Positions 44,255-59,463 of a stretch of 64,000 nt of DNA are shown piece after piece. Within the stretch, counting starts at the first letter, position 1, and each line of letters opens with the position of its first letter. The notes beneath the pieces are model-generated. The model searched no databases. It was not told the origin of the DNA and worked only from the letters and a program-made list of their open reading frames with translations. The translations under genes were made by a program, and so were the position numbers. The stretch is from Bryopsis sp. KO-2023 (taxonomy: Eukaryota > Chlorophyta > Ulvophyceae > Bryopsidales > Bryopsidaceae): assembly GCA_030272585.1 (NCBI GenBank), contig BSYQ01000004.1, positions 372,001 through 436,000 of the forward strand. Reading direction: 5' to 3'.

Positions 44255-47200
44255 ATGGGAGAAGATGGCTACTTCAAGAAACTGTGTCGCAAAGCAGGGC
44301 AGACCAGGAGCGCTGATGAGCTGATTCAGTCGAAGGAACGAGAGAGTGGCGGCACGCTGAAGAAAGTCCTTGGCCCGATTGACTTGTTGATGTTCGGTGT
44401 GGGGATGATCATCGGAGCGGGGGTTTTCGTGCTGACCGGAACTGCAGCTAAAGACCACGCTGGGTACGAACTTCCGAGTTGAAAAGATGACTTCATCTTT
44501 GGACTTGCCCAGTTGAGAGTGGAGATGGGCATATGACTGACTCGAGTCTCTGTTGAAGCCTCGAGTCGTCGCCAGTTGTTCGTTGGTTGGCGACTATTGA
44601 GTCAACAGTTGGATTACTGCGTCAGTACAGTCGAGAATAATGAACAATCGCGCCAAAATTAAGGCCTGCTTTTTTTCGACATTAGTAAGTGAATCAAAGA
44701 ATCTATGACTCATTCCCCGACGACAATCGTCTGGATGACTGACATTCGAGTTTGGAGTACCTCTCTGGTCCAACACACCTTCGCTGTGAACGTGGGGAAA
44801 GGATTTGATTGTAAAACCAATCAATTGTTTCAATGCAACATGATCAATAATGGTCACTGTGCAACTTTTTGGCACATCTCTGTTGGTTTGGACAAGGATG
44901 ACTCATAGTCACCAACTAGTCAGTCTTTCCCAAGAATAGATGTGAGTCATCTCCACTTTTGTATCTTCTCATGAGTCATGTCCATCTCAATCTAAGACTG
45001 TGGAAAACTCATTCAAATTTTGGTCAAAAACCCAAACAATGCACATTGCGGATCTGAATTTCACCACCATGGGTATCCCTGGCCTGTGTTTCTGAATCCA
45101 TGAATGTTGACATTGAGTGGAGTGGTGTATTTTGGTACAATCAGGCCTGCAATTGTGGCTTCCTATGGTATTGCATCTGCAGCAGCGATGTTTTCAGCAT
45201 TGTGCTATGCTGAATTCGCTGCTGAGGTTCCGGTGGCTGGGAGTGCTTTCAATTATGTGGGAATGATCTATGGCGAATTTCTGGCATGGTGGGTCGTTTC
45301 CTCTTTCGATTTCTCGACGTGCTTATCTGGGTTTTTTATTAACAAAATATTATTTAGATATGATTTTTCTTATCTAAGATGTATTTTTAATAAATGCCAA
45401 AATATCGCCAAAAAAGCAAAGAAAAGACTCGGATCATAAAATGAGAAAAAATTCCTCGCTGATAAGAATGTTATTTGCTGTGGTCATTCAAGACAGACAT
45501 ATGTGGAATGGTATTAAAAACAAACGTCATTAAACGCCGACAGCTACAAGAAAAAACAACACTCCACCACTCAAGCTAATGTGTTCCTCTGCCATTTTTG
45601 TTAGGATTGCTGCTATCAACCTGATTGCAGAATACTCTCTATCATCAAGCACGGTGGCGAAAGGCATTGCCGGTTATTTCGCCTCTCTCTGCGGATTGAA
45701 AACCAATGCGTTCATAATCGAAATGAATGACTATATCGTGATCGACATCCCCGCCATCATTTTGATTATCCTCATTTGTCTGCTGCTGGCGAAAGGCGTC
45801 CGAGAATCATCCACATTTCAAAACTGCATCTCAGCTGTGAATCTGCTGACCGTTTTCATCGTTATCGGCGCCGCCATTCCGTTTTTCAAGGCGGACAATT
45901 TATCACCTTTCTTGCCGCCGGAGTTTGGGTACAGGGGGATGTTTCATGCTTCATCGATCGTGTTTTTTAGCTATATTGGGTTCGATGGGGTGGCCACAGC
46001 AGCTGAAGAAGTGAAAAACCCCAAGAGGGATTTGCCATTCGGCATCATCGGATCCATCTCGGTGTGCACCGTCTTGTTCATGGCGATGGGCCTCTCAGTC
46101 GTTGGAATGGTGAAGTGAGTAGGACTGCATCGGTTACATATCCACTTTCCTGAGCTTGATTTTGGTTGAGAATTCTGCAGGAAAACGGGGGACGGCTGAA
46201 TCCCTTTGGTGGTGTTTTTATGAATGTTGAAAGGCACCAATCATCGTTACACCGAACGGAACGTGCACCAATTTTGAATGAGCTGTAAAGCGTGCATGTC
46301 TGTCCTGTCGTTTAGGTACAATCTCATCGATGAGAACGCTCCATTCTCTGAGGCGTTCGCAATGGTTGGTGTGCCACAGGTTGGATATGTGGTGGCTGTT
46401 GGAGCGCTCACTGGAATCGTCACTTCTGAGTTGATGTGCCTCTATGGGATGACCAGAATTCTCATGGTGTTGGGACGTGAAGGCTTCTTGCCAACTTGGC
46501 TGGTATGGCTACTGTCCAACCGAAGCCCCCCCCCCAAACTATCAAGATGATGATGCGATAGTGCAGGGGGTGTGCCGTGTTGCAGTTCTCTACATATTGA
46601 TGTGAATTTGTTCCTCTTTTTCATCTCGAAAATGGAAAAACCCTGACGGCTGTGTCGGATTTCAGGCCAAGGTGGACGAGAGAACTCATACTCCTTTGAA
46701 CGCGACCATCACCACTGGGCTGATGGCAGCCCTCCCAGCCCTGTTCCTTCAAATGGGAGTTTTAGCCATCATGGTTTCCATGGGGACCTTGGCGGTGATG
46801 TGCATAGTCTGCGCAGGCGTTCTCACCAAGAAGTACCGAGCGGATACTCTCAAGTCTAAGCTTCCACATGATATATTGGTGCCTACTATCATCATTGCTT
46901 CGCTGGTGGAAGGGCTGTGTTCGCATTGGGCAGCACCCGTTTGGACGATTGGAGCATCCCTAGGTGAGAATGCTGCCGAGAAATTTTGGAAAAAGAGTCC
47001 TGCTACCTTTCCAGGAAAATATCTTGACCCCGACATTTTTGGGTTAGTTTTTGTTTCATTGCATGAAGGAATGTGCTGTGTGCAGGGGTGTGGTTGCTCG
47101 CTACCATTGGGTTGGCGTTTTCCCCAGGCGTCAAGAACTCGGATAAGTTCAACACTCCTTTGAAGCCGCTCATCCCCTCATGTGGAGTTCTGTTCACGAT

Positions 47201-47360
47201 GCACTTGATGTGCAGTTTGGGTTTGGCTGCATACATCCGATTCATAGTTTGGCAGGTCGTGGGTATCGCAGTGTACATGATGTACAGTGTTCACCGCACT
47301 AAGGAGTCCAGCGAAATCACTCAAAAGCTGATTGGGGTGGCAGATCCACCAATGCTTTGA
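44255..47360 (+). CDS. CAT: Cationic amino-acid transporter (CAT family, APC superfamily)
   Basis: Six exons: 44255-44463, 45145-45288, 45605-46114, 46316-46502, 46666-46963, 47086-47360; phases close, 540 residues. The cytosolic N-terminus RKAGQTRSADELIQSKE is followed by TM1 with the substrate-site GVGMIIGAGVFVLTGTAAKD. TM2/3 read GPAIVASYGIASAAAMFSAL and YAEFAAEVPVAGSAFNYVGM. Then come the long DIPAIILIILICLLLAKGVR, SSIVFFSYIGFDGVATAAEE and NPKRDLPFGIIGSI motifs typical of CATs, further membrane segments, and the family's C-terminal pair ending in YIRFIVWQVVGIAVYMMYSV. About 12-14 membrane segments in all. It is expected to carry Arg/Lys-type amino acids across the plasma or vacuolar membrane; specificity cannot be read from sequence. 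Intron 1 is 681 bp. Confidence 0.93.
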
Positions 47361-48489
47361 GGGAGGTGTTCACTGGACCCCTCGTTTTTTTGAGTTATTT
47401 GCCTTCCAACGCATGCAAGTTTTACCCCTGGTATCTTTCAAGTGGTATATCAAATGTTATCGTTTCTTTTTTTAGTTTTTATGTTGACTATGTGTGATTG
47501 AAGACAACCAACAGAATAAACGGAGGCCACCTTTCGGGGCTGGCAAGTGTTTTTACGAGCAACATGAAATGATGCAATGGAACAAAGGGGTGAAGGTCAG
47601 GGAGGTCAATTTCCCCATTTAGTACAATAGAGGAAGCCTGGTGGCATGTTCTGGTCGAAAGCTACAAGAAAAATAATTGTGTGCAAGGTTATGTAACATT
47701 AGTGGAGTCGGGATTTTGGGAGGGCAAGGAAAAGTGGGATATTGAGGTTTCCACACAAGTTTTTCAGGTTTTTTCTGTCTCTTTTGTGAGGCTGTTTTGT
47801 GCAATGAACCTGGTCAAGTCCAGAATGTGTAAACACAACATTTTATGGTTTGTACAAGCTTGTCTTTGTTGAAATGCAGTTTTTCTTTCGATTGTTTCGT
47901 TCCATTCCCTTCGGACTCATGAAGCCACAAGCTCTGGAGTAACAACCGACCTTGTACCTCGCCTAATATGGAAATCATACCAAGAAGAATTGAAACTGAT
48001 GGCCATGATTGAACCAGTTGTACCAGCTCCAAGAAATAACCTGAATGAGGGTCCCCAGCCCTGGGTTAGCCAAGAGTATTGTGGACGGTGAAGGCCTGCA
48101 AGCAAATTGTGGTGGATGCCAGAATTTGAATCCCCACAACCTCAGCCGACCAGCGATCCTGGCTGCTCAATTTTGGGAACCCATATGGAGGCCACTTGTT
48201 CGGCTTGGTTCGCAGTGACAGCACACGTGATTTCTGGACAAAGGATGGACGAAAACAACGGCACCGAAGCATCCAGTAACGAATGGGTGGGCTGGGAGGA
48301 GTCGCAATGGAATTGCCGTTCTGGTTGGCGCGTTGGATTGCCACTCCTCAAATGAAGGTTGCTAGATATTGCACGTGATTTCTTATTGTTGGTGGTACAT
48401 TTTGTGAACGTGGCGCTGATTCCAGCATGGCTTCTGCTGTGTATTGATATCTGGTTGGGGCTTTTTTTGCCCGTTCGGAGGTGGAAACC
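47361..48489. other. Intergenic, no gene seen
   Basis: Open frames on both strands are short and unlike proteins. The last part holds the EDC4 5' UTR. Confidence 0.45.
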
Positions 48490-51400
48490 ATGGCGAACTT
48501 CGATTTTTCAAACTTTCTGAAATCCATTGCCACCCCTGTGGTGAGCGTGACGCCCGAACCACCCTTGTTTCAGATGATGGAGGGGGAGGAGAGCCGGAAA
48601 TCTGCCCCGGCCGAGGGCAGTGCCGATAAGTTCGACGGTGTGACGAGTGGTGGGATGGATGGAGCGGTGACGAGCGATTCGAGTCCTGCGCAGTCGAGGG
48701 AATGGCTTGTCACGACGAAAGAGGAGAAACGAGGGGGGATAGCTACCAGACTGCCGATGGAGCGTCACGTGCGAGTCGACGCGTCGAGTTACGGAGGGGA
48801 TGTTAACGACGTCGTGCCACAATTGCCCGTTCGCCCAGTGACGACGTTGAAGGATCCGCCAGGGGACCAGAAAATACCCCTGACGCAGATTGCTGTGAAC
48901 AGAAGGTGGGGAGGTCACCAACCTGTGGAGGAGGTTGCCCGGCTGTCCATATTTTTTGCTGCATGAATCCACCACTTGATACAGGTGGTGCTTTTTTTGT
49001 GTGTTTTTTTTGTGTTGCATTCTCTTTACTCATCAGCTTGACTAAACCACTGTGTGTGTTTTGTAGGTTTCTGTGTTACGCATTGAGGAAGGGAGACATC
49101 AGGGCCATGGATCGAATAGCTGGAGTCCGAATTCTCATCAGACAGCATTCTGCAGCTGTGTCAGACATGAAGTTTCTTTCGGAGGAGGATGATTGGCTGC
49201 TGACGGCAGGCCTTGACCACAAAATTGTCATTCAAGAGTTGAAATCCGATCAGAGCGGAATTCGACACCGCATTCTGCTCCAGATTCAACTTCAAGTCCC
49301 TCTGCCCTCACCATCCGACGCTCCTGTAAGAGCAATCTGGGCTCCACGTCGAGAAAAATTCATAGTTTTTGCAGTGCAGAGTTCGGTGTATCTGTGTTCA
49401 GTGGAGCGAGCCTTCCGTGGGAGGCACATTCGGGATGCCTCGGGTTATTTGTCTGACTTGGAGTGGGATTCTGGTGCCGTTGTGGCGCTGAAAGTGGGTG
49501 AAAATAATGCTGCGTTTGGGCAATTGACCACCGAAAGATGGGAGGAATTGACTGTTTTGAGCGGAAATGACGAAGAAGGGTTGGTGGCTGGGGGGAGTAA
49601 GGATGGCCAAATCCGGCTGTGGAATCTGGAAGAGCACGATTTGTTTACGTTTTTGGACCAGGAGGAAACCATCCCACCTTTTCTCAGCTTCAAACCTAGC
49701 TCAGGGCAACCTGTGCAGTACGTGGGGTGGTGCCCGACATCGGGGTCGTCTTGTTTGCTTACGGTTTCTGGGGAAAGGGCATTTCAAGGGGTGAAGTTAT
49801 GGAAATATGAGTTGAATTCTCCGACAGCGTCCAACCAAAGCCACAGTCCCCCAATCGAGCTCCAGTCGTTAGAGATAGTCAGGAGCACGGCAGGGGGCGA
49901 AAGTCAAAGCAAGGGGAACGGATATGGAACGGTGCTGGTGGCAAAGGAAGCCGAGCTGCTGTTGTTGGCCGATATGACGGAACCTAGCATGTTCATAGTC
50001 CATACTTTGGAGGATGAACCTGGGAGGCTGATGTTCGAATCCCTCGCTCAATTCCGTGTCAAACAACCAATTTTGAGCATGGTGATGGGGGGCGAGGAAT
50101 CCGGTAGACTAGGGGAGGGTGGCCAGTTCGACATGTACTGCATGCAGGCGGAAGCCGTCCAGCAATACACCATCGATCCGGTGATGTGTTTGCCTTCCTG
50201 CCAAGGCTCCGATGTTACGGACAGATCCGATGAGAGCCCTCGTGCTTGCTCCCAAGGGGATGGCTTGGGTAATGGCGCTGGTGAGGCAGAATCGGGGCTG
50301 AGCGTCGGAGGGGAAAAGTCTGAGAAGGGCAAGAATGAAGCTGGGGAGGAAGTGGGAGCCCATTGGCGCGATTCTTGTCCGTCTGGGGAGGAGTTGCGTG
50401 CTGTTAGTGCCTCGCTGCCGTCCCTGTTTGGCGGTCGATTTGCTGAGTCGGCTCCCAACCAAGGCGATATGCCAATGCCGATTCCACCACTCACAGCTGC
50501 ACCGCCTGTCGCTCGGAGTTTAGTGTCTGCTGATTCGGTGACCAGCGCGCAAGGGGGGTCTGGTAGGCAAGATAATAACAGCGGGGATGTGGAAAGGAAC
50601 ACACCGTATGGAGAGCCCAGACCTGAGGCGGCGGTGGCTGCGATCAATCGGATTCGAACGTCGCAGATGGCTCAGGATGGGCACCCGAATTCTGAAAAGT
50701 CAGGCTCCATCGATGAGCAGTTAGCAGTGGTGGCATCCCAACCAGTGGCAGGAGGAATGGCGTTGCCTGCTTCGATCGATTTGACGCCCATGTTTCAACA
50801 AGTTGAAGCAGATCAAAAGAGGAACATTCAGGTTTTGGAGCATAAACTGGGGCGAGCGTTTCATTCGCTGAACAAAAAGTTGGATTCTGGATTTGATGAA
50901 AGGAAAGCTAGAGGTTTGGGTGGTGCCGAGGTGATGGCAAAACTGGAGGCTCAATTCCAAGAGTTTGCTGGTGAGTCAACCTCATCTGAAAGCGTCTGGG
51001 GGGGTGGAATGCATGTCCAAAAGTCAATGAAGATCAGATCCTCCTATCCAATATCTTATAGTTCGGTGGAATCCCTGCATGGTGCAGAAAACTGATCAGT
51101 GTTGGAAAGACTTGCTCAAAGTTGATTTTGCTGCGAACTTCAGGACGGGCGATTGGTGGGATGAGCAATGCCATCCAGAAGGTGGTGCAAGATGAGGTCA
51201 GGGTGTCTGTTCGAAACTGTATCAACGGTGCCCTGCAGAAGGCCGTCGGAGAGGGGCTGAGCAGGCAGGTCTCAAGTGGTTTGCAGCGTTCAGTTGAGTC
51301 GGTCGTGCTTGCCCAGCTTCCAAAGACTGTCAACAGAGCCCTTCAGGTGATTCGCGTTTCTATAACGATTCATGGCTTTCCTTTCTCTGTTCTGGATCCC

Positions 51401-52224
51401 ACAGTTGATTCTAATCAATCGATACTGGGTTAATCTTTTCTAAGAGGGGGGGGGGGTTGTGCCGATTTCAACAGGATAACTTCCAGGAGAGCTTCCATGC
51501 AAGCATCATTCCAGCTTTCGAATCTGCGGTGCAAAACATGTTTGGCCAGATTCAGACGGTGTTTACGCAAGGCCTCGCCGAGCACGTGAATTCTGCAAAG
51601 GACCTGAACACATCGGTCAAAGAGAACGTTACCACTGTGACTACCCTGGCAGAGAGCGTCCACAGCGAACTCGCAGATGTAAAAGCCCAGATGCAGGAGC
51701 TCAAGCATCAAATGATCGACGTTCAGAGGGGTTTGGCGGCCGTGCGCGAGGTCCCCCCCACCCCGATGTCAGTTCGATCGGCCGCTACCAACTCGCATGA
51801 CTTACTGATGCAAGAGGTGGCTGCTCTCCTCCACCAAGAAAGCTACGATGAGGCATTCCATAAAGCTCTGTCACTGTCGCGAGTGGATGTTACTAATTGG
51901 TTGATAAGCAAAGTGGACCACAACAAGCTCTTTGCAGGCAATTCCCCGTGTCCGTTGAGACAGGAGGTGTTATTGTCGTTGCTCAATCAGCTGGGTTGCG
52001 ACATGATGGAGAACACCGCCGTAAAGCTGGAATGGATTAAGGGCGTCACTGCGCATGTGGACCCCACTCCGCTCAGCCCCAGACAATCTCATTTGATGAG
52101 GGGGATGCTGGATCACCTCATCAAGACCATTCAAACCATAATTGCAACTCATAAACTGTCGGGGCAAATGATGGTCTCTGCGAAAATGGCATTGAACATG
52201 CTGATGGGAGTCAAAAATCAATGA
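48490..52224 (+). CDS. EDC4: EDC4/VARICOSE-like mRNA decapping scaffold
   Basis: Four exons: 48490-48905, 49067-50970, 51144-51346, 51475-52224; phases close, 1090 residues (EDC4 and VCS are about 1300-1400). ATG 48490 has strong context (ACCATGG). Residues 1-138 are low-complexity. QIAVNRR then FLCYALRKGDIRAMDR opens the N-terminal WD40-type propeller (to about 430; MKFLSEEDDWLLTAGLDHKI, AGGSKDGQIRLWNLEEHDLF, PFLSFKPSSG). A Ser/Gly-rich disordered linker with short proline motifs follows. Long helices come next (residues about 620-860), ending in the EDC4 C-terminal helical domain: EVAALLHQESYDEAFHKALS, VTNWLISKVD, LRQEVLLSLLNQLGCDMMEN, KLEWIKGVTAHVDP. It bridges DCP2 and its activators in processing bodies. 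Confidence 0.94.
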
Positions 52225-53751
52225 TGGCTGTTCAATGCTCCTGATTTCACCTTAGTTATATACATAGCTCAGAAATGCACATTGCTGTTTTTTTTTTCTT
52301 TTTGGGGGGTGGATTCATGGGGAAACAAATGGAGTATGTGGATGAGAGGGGCAGGCCCAAAGGAAGAGAACGAGAATCTAGAGATTGCCTTTTTTCTGGT
52401 GGTTTGAATAAAGCCTTGGTGTCTTTTCTGTGTACGTATTGTGGAGTGGGGAACTCTGCAGCGAGGCAATAGGGTAGTCGCACAAAAATGGAATGTTGTT
52501 GTGAAATGAATGGGTCGTTGTCAAGATTGCATCCCATCCCTACCCCAGATTAGCCCTGTCTTGTCTTAGCAGTCTTTGATGGACATTGAGTCGCGAATCC
52601 CCAGGGTATTTTATCACATCAGGATATCTGACTTCCCCCCTTGGACGTTCCTTGGAATGCACAGATGAATGGAGCATCTTCGCCATTTATTAAAATTCTC
52701 AGGTTTCATATCAGCTTTTCAGGAACCCATCAGACGATAAATAAGCACACTCTGTCCATTGTTTCCTTTTCATCATCAAAGGAAACACCACGAGTGATGA
52801 GTTTCCCTCGCTTCTGTGGCTGATGTTATCAGATGCAAATGCAGGCAATCCTTCAGCTTCAAAGAAAAAAAATTGAATTGTACCGAGTGTGGGGGCCTTG
52901 TTATTCTACAAAATCCACAGAATAGACGTTGCATCACTACAAGTGCAAGACTCATGGAGCTTCCACAGTGTTGCAGTCTCACAGACTAGATTGGGAGAAA
53001 AAGGTGTCTAGAAAGCCTACAGCATGCTGATGCAAACAAAGGCATGTGTTTGCTGGAGGTCACCCACCCCCTATTTTCCTCTCAGGTGGATGTGATCTAT
53101 GGCAATTCATTGTTTCAGCAAAAAGAGAATGGCTGCAACAGAGCACAGCTATTATTGATGGCATTGAAATGGGCCCACCAATTTGCCCTTTGAAAATGGT
53201 GTTATTGCCTTTACCCTTGGAGGCACCTGACCCTCTCGGGCTTTCAGAAACTGTTTTGAGAGGAGAAAGGCCTACAGCATCTGTTCACTGATTATTACCC
53301 CCTCCACCCATTCTTGGCATTATAGAAAAGAGAGGGTGGAAACTTTTTAGGCATTTTAAAATGGTCCAACTGAAATCAACTTGGCCTTTCTCTAGAAATG
53401 GTTCACCCTTGCATCCAATTCATATCAAGTGGTTATTATCCACCAAAACACATGCAGTTTATATAAACACATCCAAAGAAAGCATGAATTCATTTCAAAG
53501 TTTTTTTCTCTTACAATCACATGTCCACAACGTTTTAGACTCTTTACAAAACTAACCCACCTGCCCAAAGCTCCACAAATACATACATAGACACCCATAT
53601 GCCAAACACATACACACACACAATGAATTTCCCACCTAACCCTAAACTAAGCTCTTACCCTAGAGCAACCCAGTGGACTGTAACTGTTTTTTTTTTTGGT
53701 TTTTCTCCCCTTTTTTTTTCCCCGACTCCAAAAGTTTCAGTAAAAAAACAC
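52225..53751. repeat. Gene-free stretch with repeat family D, copy 2 (about 53090-53690, minus)
   Basis: No gene. From about 53090 to 53690 the complement shares patchy, ordered homology with 29950-30420. A short CCTAACCCTAAAC at 53635-53647 is a single telomere-like match within that repeat. Confidence 0.45.
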
Positions 53752-54562
53752 CTAGCGAATAGAGCGAATAGAGCTCTTGTAGGCAAACGACATCGCTTTA
53801 GGCCTCTCGGGAGTGTAGGTGACCTTGATCCTTTTCGCGTCGCAAGTCTCCTCCCTGTTGTTCCGTTTCTTGGCGCGGATCTCTTTCAAAATAAACTTTT
53901 CTTCTTCGACGTGAATCTTCTTGGGGGTTACCGTGGAAAAAAGCTTGAGCTTCGGTATTTTTTCCCACTTCTTTCTCGAGTTGGTGTGCTCTTTTTTTCC
54001 GTCTTTCGTCCGTCCTCTGCTTGATCCTCCATCCACTGTCGATCGTCCGAGCCCGTCGTCGAAGTCGAACATCGCCCTGTGCTCTTTTTTTCCGTCTTTC
54101 GTCCGTCCTCTGCTTGATCCTCCATCCACTGTCGATCGTCCGAGCCCGTCGTCGAAGTCGAACATCGCCCTGATTCTGGCACGGGCTGCTTCGTATCTTT
54201 CGTCGTCTGTCCCTCTTTTTGGCTGTCTTTCTTCTGGCGGCAAAAGAGAAACCACTCGTGGTGCTTGCGATGTCTTCTGCGCTTCCTCTACCAAAGACAA
54301 CCTCGAAAGGCTCTCTCTCGCCCTTCTGATGGCCAATACATCTTCCTTGTCGCTGAAGGAAAACATGGACCTGATCCGAGCGCGTGCTGCGTCGGACCTC
54401 CGTTCACGCTCACTCCACGAAATAGTATCCTGTAAAAACAAAACAAGCCTGTTCGTTTCGATCGTCGACAGAAAAACCATCGAAGAGCCAATCTAAGCAT
54501 CCCGGACCATAACAGACACGTTTGCGACAAAACCCGAAGCTGGTATGTACCTGTGGTTCCAT
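53752..54562 (-). CDS. Basic SUZ-motif-like protein with an exact 31-residue duplication
   Basis: Two exons on the minus strand: 54562-54551 (MEPQ) and 54429-53752; 229 residues. It has two copies of a SUZ-like RNA-binding core, RRSDAARARIRSMFSFSD and DERYEAARARIRAMFDFDD. In the SUZ domain the same pattern reads xEYxxARxRIF. Between and after them are charged stretches, and the C-terminus is very basic (KKWEKIPKLK, RAKKRNNREE, RSIRSIR). A 93-bp segment (53986-54171) is duplicated exactly, adding a second RAMFDFDDGLGRSTVDGG..KDGKKEH unit of 31 residues. I recognise no full-length family; SZRD1/R3H-SUZ proteins are the nearest idea. It probably acts on RNA or in the nucleus. Confidence 0.6.
53986..54171 (-). 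repeat. Exact tandem duplication of 93 bp inside the SUZ-like coding exon
   Basis: Two adjacent 93-bp units (53986-54078 and 54079-54171) are identical. 93 is divisible by 3, so the reading frame is kept. Confidence 0.95.
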
Positions 54563-55502
54563 ATTTCGGCGCCGAAAAACCTGAACCGATAGTCGAACTG
54601 TTTGCCACACCGCTCCTCTGGTCGTGCCGAAGAAAAGTGCTTTGCGTAGGTGGGGCCGTTCTCCCTCCGCCGACTTTATTCTGGCATTGTGAAATTAGAA
54701 AATGGGATTCCGATCAATTGACCTGCATGTCGGCCTGGGAGTTCGTTCGATGGTCACGGATGGTAGCCCTAAAAATAGAATTGAAAGGAAGTTTTGGCAA
54801 AAAGGATGGCAGGACGATATTCTGAGAAATTTCGTGAGGAACATTCGCAGCCTGTATCAAAATTAACACTTGAGAAAATCTTCCGAAGCCTTTGTTAGGA
54901 GAACTTGGGTCATTTATTCAAAGGTGAAAGGTTTTGGCAATACTCTGCCTCCATATCCCAGACTCTTTCCCAAATCCTGAAACTATACTGAACGAATGCA
55001 GGGACAAGACGAATTGACTCGTTAGGAAAAAGACTGTGGATGTTGTGTGCATTCATGAACATCGAGAAACTGGTATCATGTTCGATTTTTCAGAAAGGAT
55101 TGCATCTCACACAAGAGATAATACACCACAAGAAAGACTTTTCTCCTTGGCCCCAGCAAACAGCTGTGCTGCTCGACCAGTGCAAGGACCATCATTGCTA
55201 ATTGCCACACTGAAATCATGAGTTTCTCTCAAAACGGATGGCTGAAAAGCATGTAGCATTGGATTGATTCAATTGTCTTTTGTGGAATTCACAATCGCTA
55301 CTACGATCAGCAGCGTAGCTCATTTACACCACCCGAACAACTCAACAGCACAGCCTACAGAAAACACATCTACACACAATCTCCCCTCTTTCTTTTCTTT
55401 TTCGTTTTTTCTTTTTCAAACCGAATTCCTGCGTTCATGCAGTCCCCACCAAAGATTTGTTTTTTTTCATTATTGTCTATATAGATATATATTTCGTTTC
55501 CA
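54563..55502. other. Intergenic, no gene seen
   Basis: No supported gene; the left end is the SUZ-like gene's upstream region, the right end the 3' side of the UMP-CMP kinase. Confidence 0.45.
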
Positions 55503-57647
<2,145 letters not shown>

Positions 57648-59463
57648 TTCCAGGATTTTCGGTGTATTAATCCTCGTTCACTTTTTTTCCCCTCCACAAC
57701 AAAACCGTGGCGAAAAAAAAACCACAGTTTGCACGACACCCCCATTCACAGAAAGCACAACAGGACAGTTTTTGACTGAAAGGGCTCCAGCCAACAGCAA
57801 AAACGGAATTTGTCCAGATTTTTCCCTCCCATCTTTTTGGGTCAAGAAAAAGCTTTCTGAAGGAAGAGTTCCAATCAACATTGACCACTATTCTTGACAT
57901 GCCACATGCACAATGAAAGGATTTCTTCAATTTTTATCATAATTTTTAATCATAACCATATTTACTCGGGTCATATGTACAATTTTTCTGTTTTCTTCTT
58001 CCCTTTCCACGAAAAAGATACTTCGTGGATTTTCCTTCCTGAACCATTCTCAAAGAAACTTCTAGGTAGCTTCTCCCCTGCCCCCAACCTTCCAATCAAT
58101 AAAACATACAAACCAAATATTTTTTTCGCTAGTTTTCCCTTCTTTTTTTAGTTAAATCCTTCCCTCCATTCGGATTCCATACACCCACCCACCAGAAAAA
58201 CACATGAATAATTAATGTAAAAAGAAAGGCCCTTGCAAGAGTAAGCACCTCATCTAGTGCCGGACACGCGCGTACATAGAATTCAAAAACAGAAAAAACA
58301 AAACAAAACAAGAAAAAACACACAAATGATGGTTAGTGGAAATATCAAACAAAAACAGCAGCCATGGTATTTTCCATTTAGAAAAACAAACATCTCATTT
58401 TGCTACCTCCTCTTTTAACTTGTGCGATTTTTTTTTCTTTTTTCAAAAGCTGTCACCTCCTTTTTTTTTTGCCATTTCAACCACAAAGGACCATACAATT
58501 TTAAAAACCACCCAAAAAAAAGGGGATATATAAAACAAACCCACCCTCTGCCCCCAGAGTGAAAAAAAAAAAGAAATTCGAAAAAAGATAACAAATAGAA
58601 ACAAACACACCCCGCTTGAAAAGGATAATACGCTTTCAGACACACACACACATTCATTTTTTTTGTTCCACAGATCATCCAAAACTCATGACTGGTTTCC
58701 TTAGGGGTTGAATTTTTAATTCTTTTTTTTTCCAAGATCTGCTTGTTTTTTTTCCCCTCCAATAAAACGACCCTCCCCCCCCTCTCCCTTTTCTTTTCCC
58801 CTCCTACAAAGCCATTGGACTGATTAGACATCAGGGAAAAGAAAAAGAAATAAAAAAATAAACCATCCATTGCCCACACAGACCTCATCGCATTAACGAA
58901 ACGATGTCATAATAGTAACATGAAAACCCCTTACACACCAATTTCCTCGAGAAACGGTTTCGTTTTCATCTCCCCATTGATTCTTTTTTTTTTTCTTTTC
59001 ATCTTTTCCTTTTTTTTTCCCCGCAATACCCACACTCTCCAAATCCAAATCTTTGGATCAGTTATTCTCATTCCCTGGTTTTGTTTCGAAAAACACACAC
59101 AGCGGCGATAAACTCTCCTGAGAAATAATACCCCCTTTTTTTACCCGCTCTTCACCCTTCCTTTCATCAATCCCATCTATCCCAATAGTTGAAAAATAAA
59201 AATAAAAGAGAAGCAAAAAAACCTTCCAGTCTCCATATTTTTCCCACTCCTTTTTTTCTTCACTCAATTGCAGTATCGAACATTGATGGCATCTTCTCAT
59301 TGGAACAGCCTTTATGGATTGACACATAAATACGGCACTCCTCACAAATCAACAAATATAAAACAAAAAAAACACTAAAGAAATGAGGAAACATGTGCTG
59401 GGTAAAAAAATACCCAGCACGTTTCCTTCCATAATTCCTCCCACATCCACCACCCCAAATCAA
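57648..59463. other. Intergenic, no gene seen; homopolymer-rich
   Basis: Dense runs of A and T (for example 58430-58470, 58985-59020), a CA run near 58640-58652 and no protein-like frame. It lies between the 5' side of the UMP-CMP kinase and the 3' side of DGD1. Confidence 0.45.

Noticed and set aside
48508..49020. 170-codon minus-strand frame
   Set aside because: Antisense to EDC4 exon 1; shadow.
53635..53647. Telomere-like CCTAACCCTAAAC
   Set aside because: Only one or two units, inside a dispersed repeat; no array.
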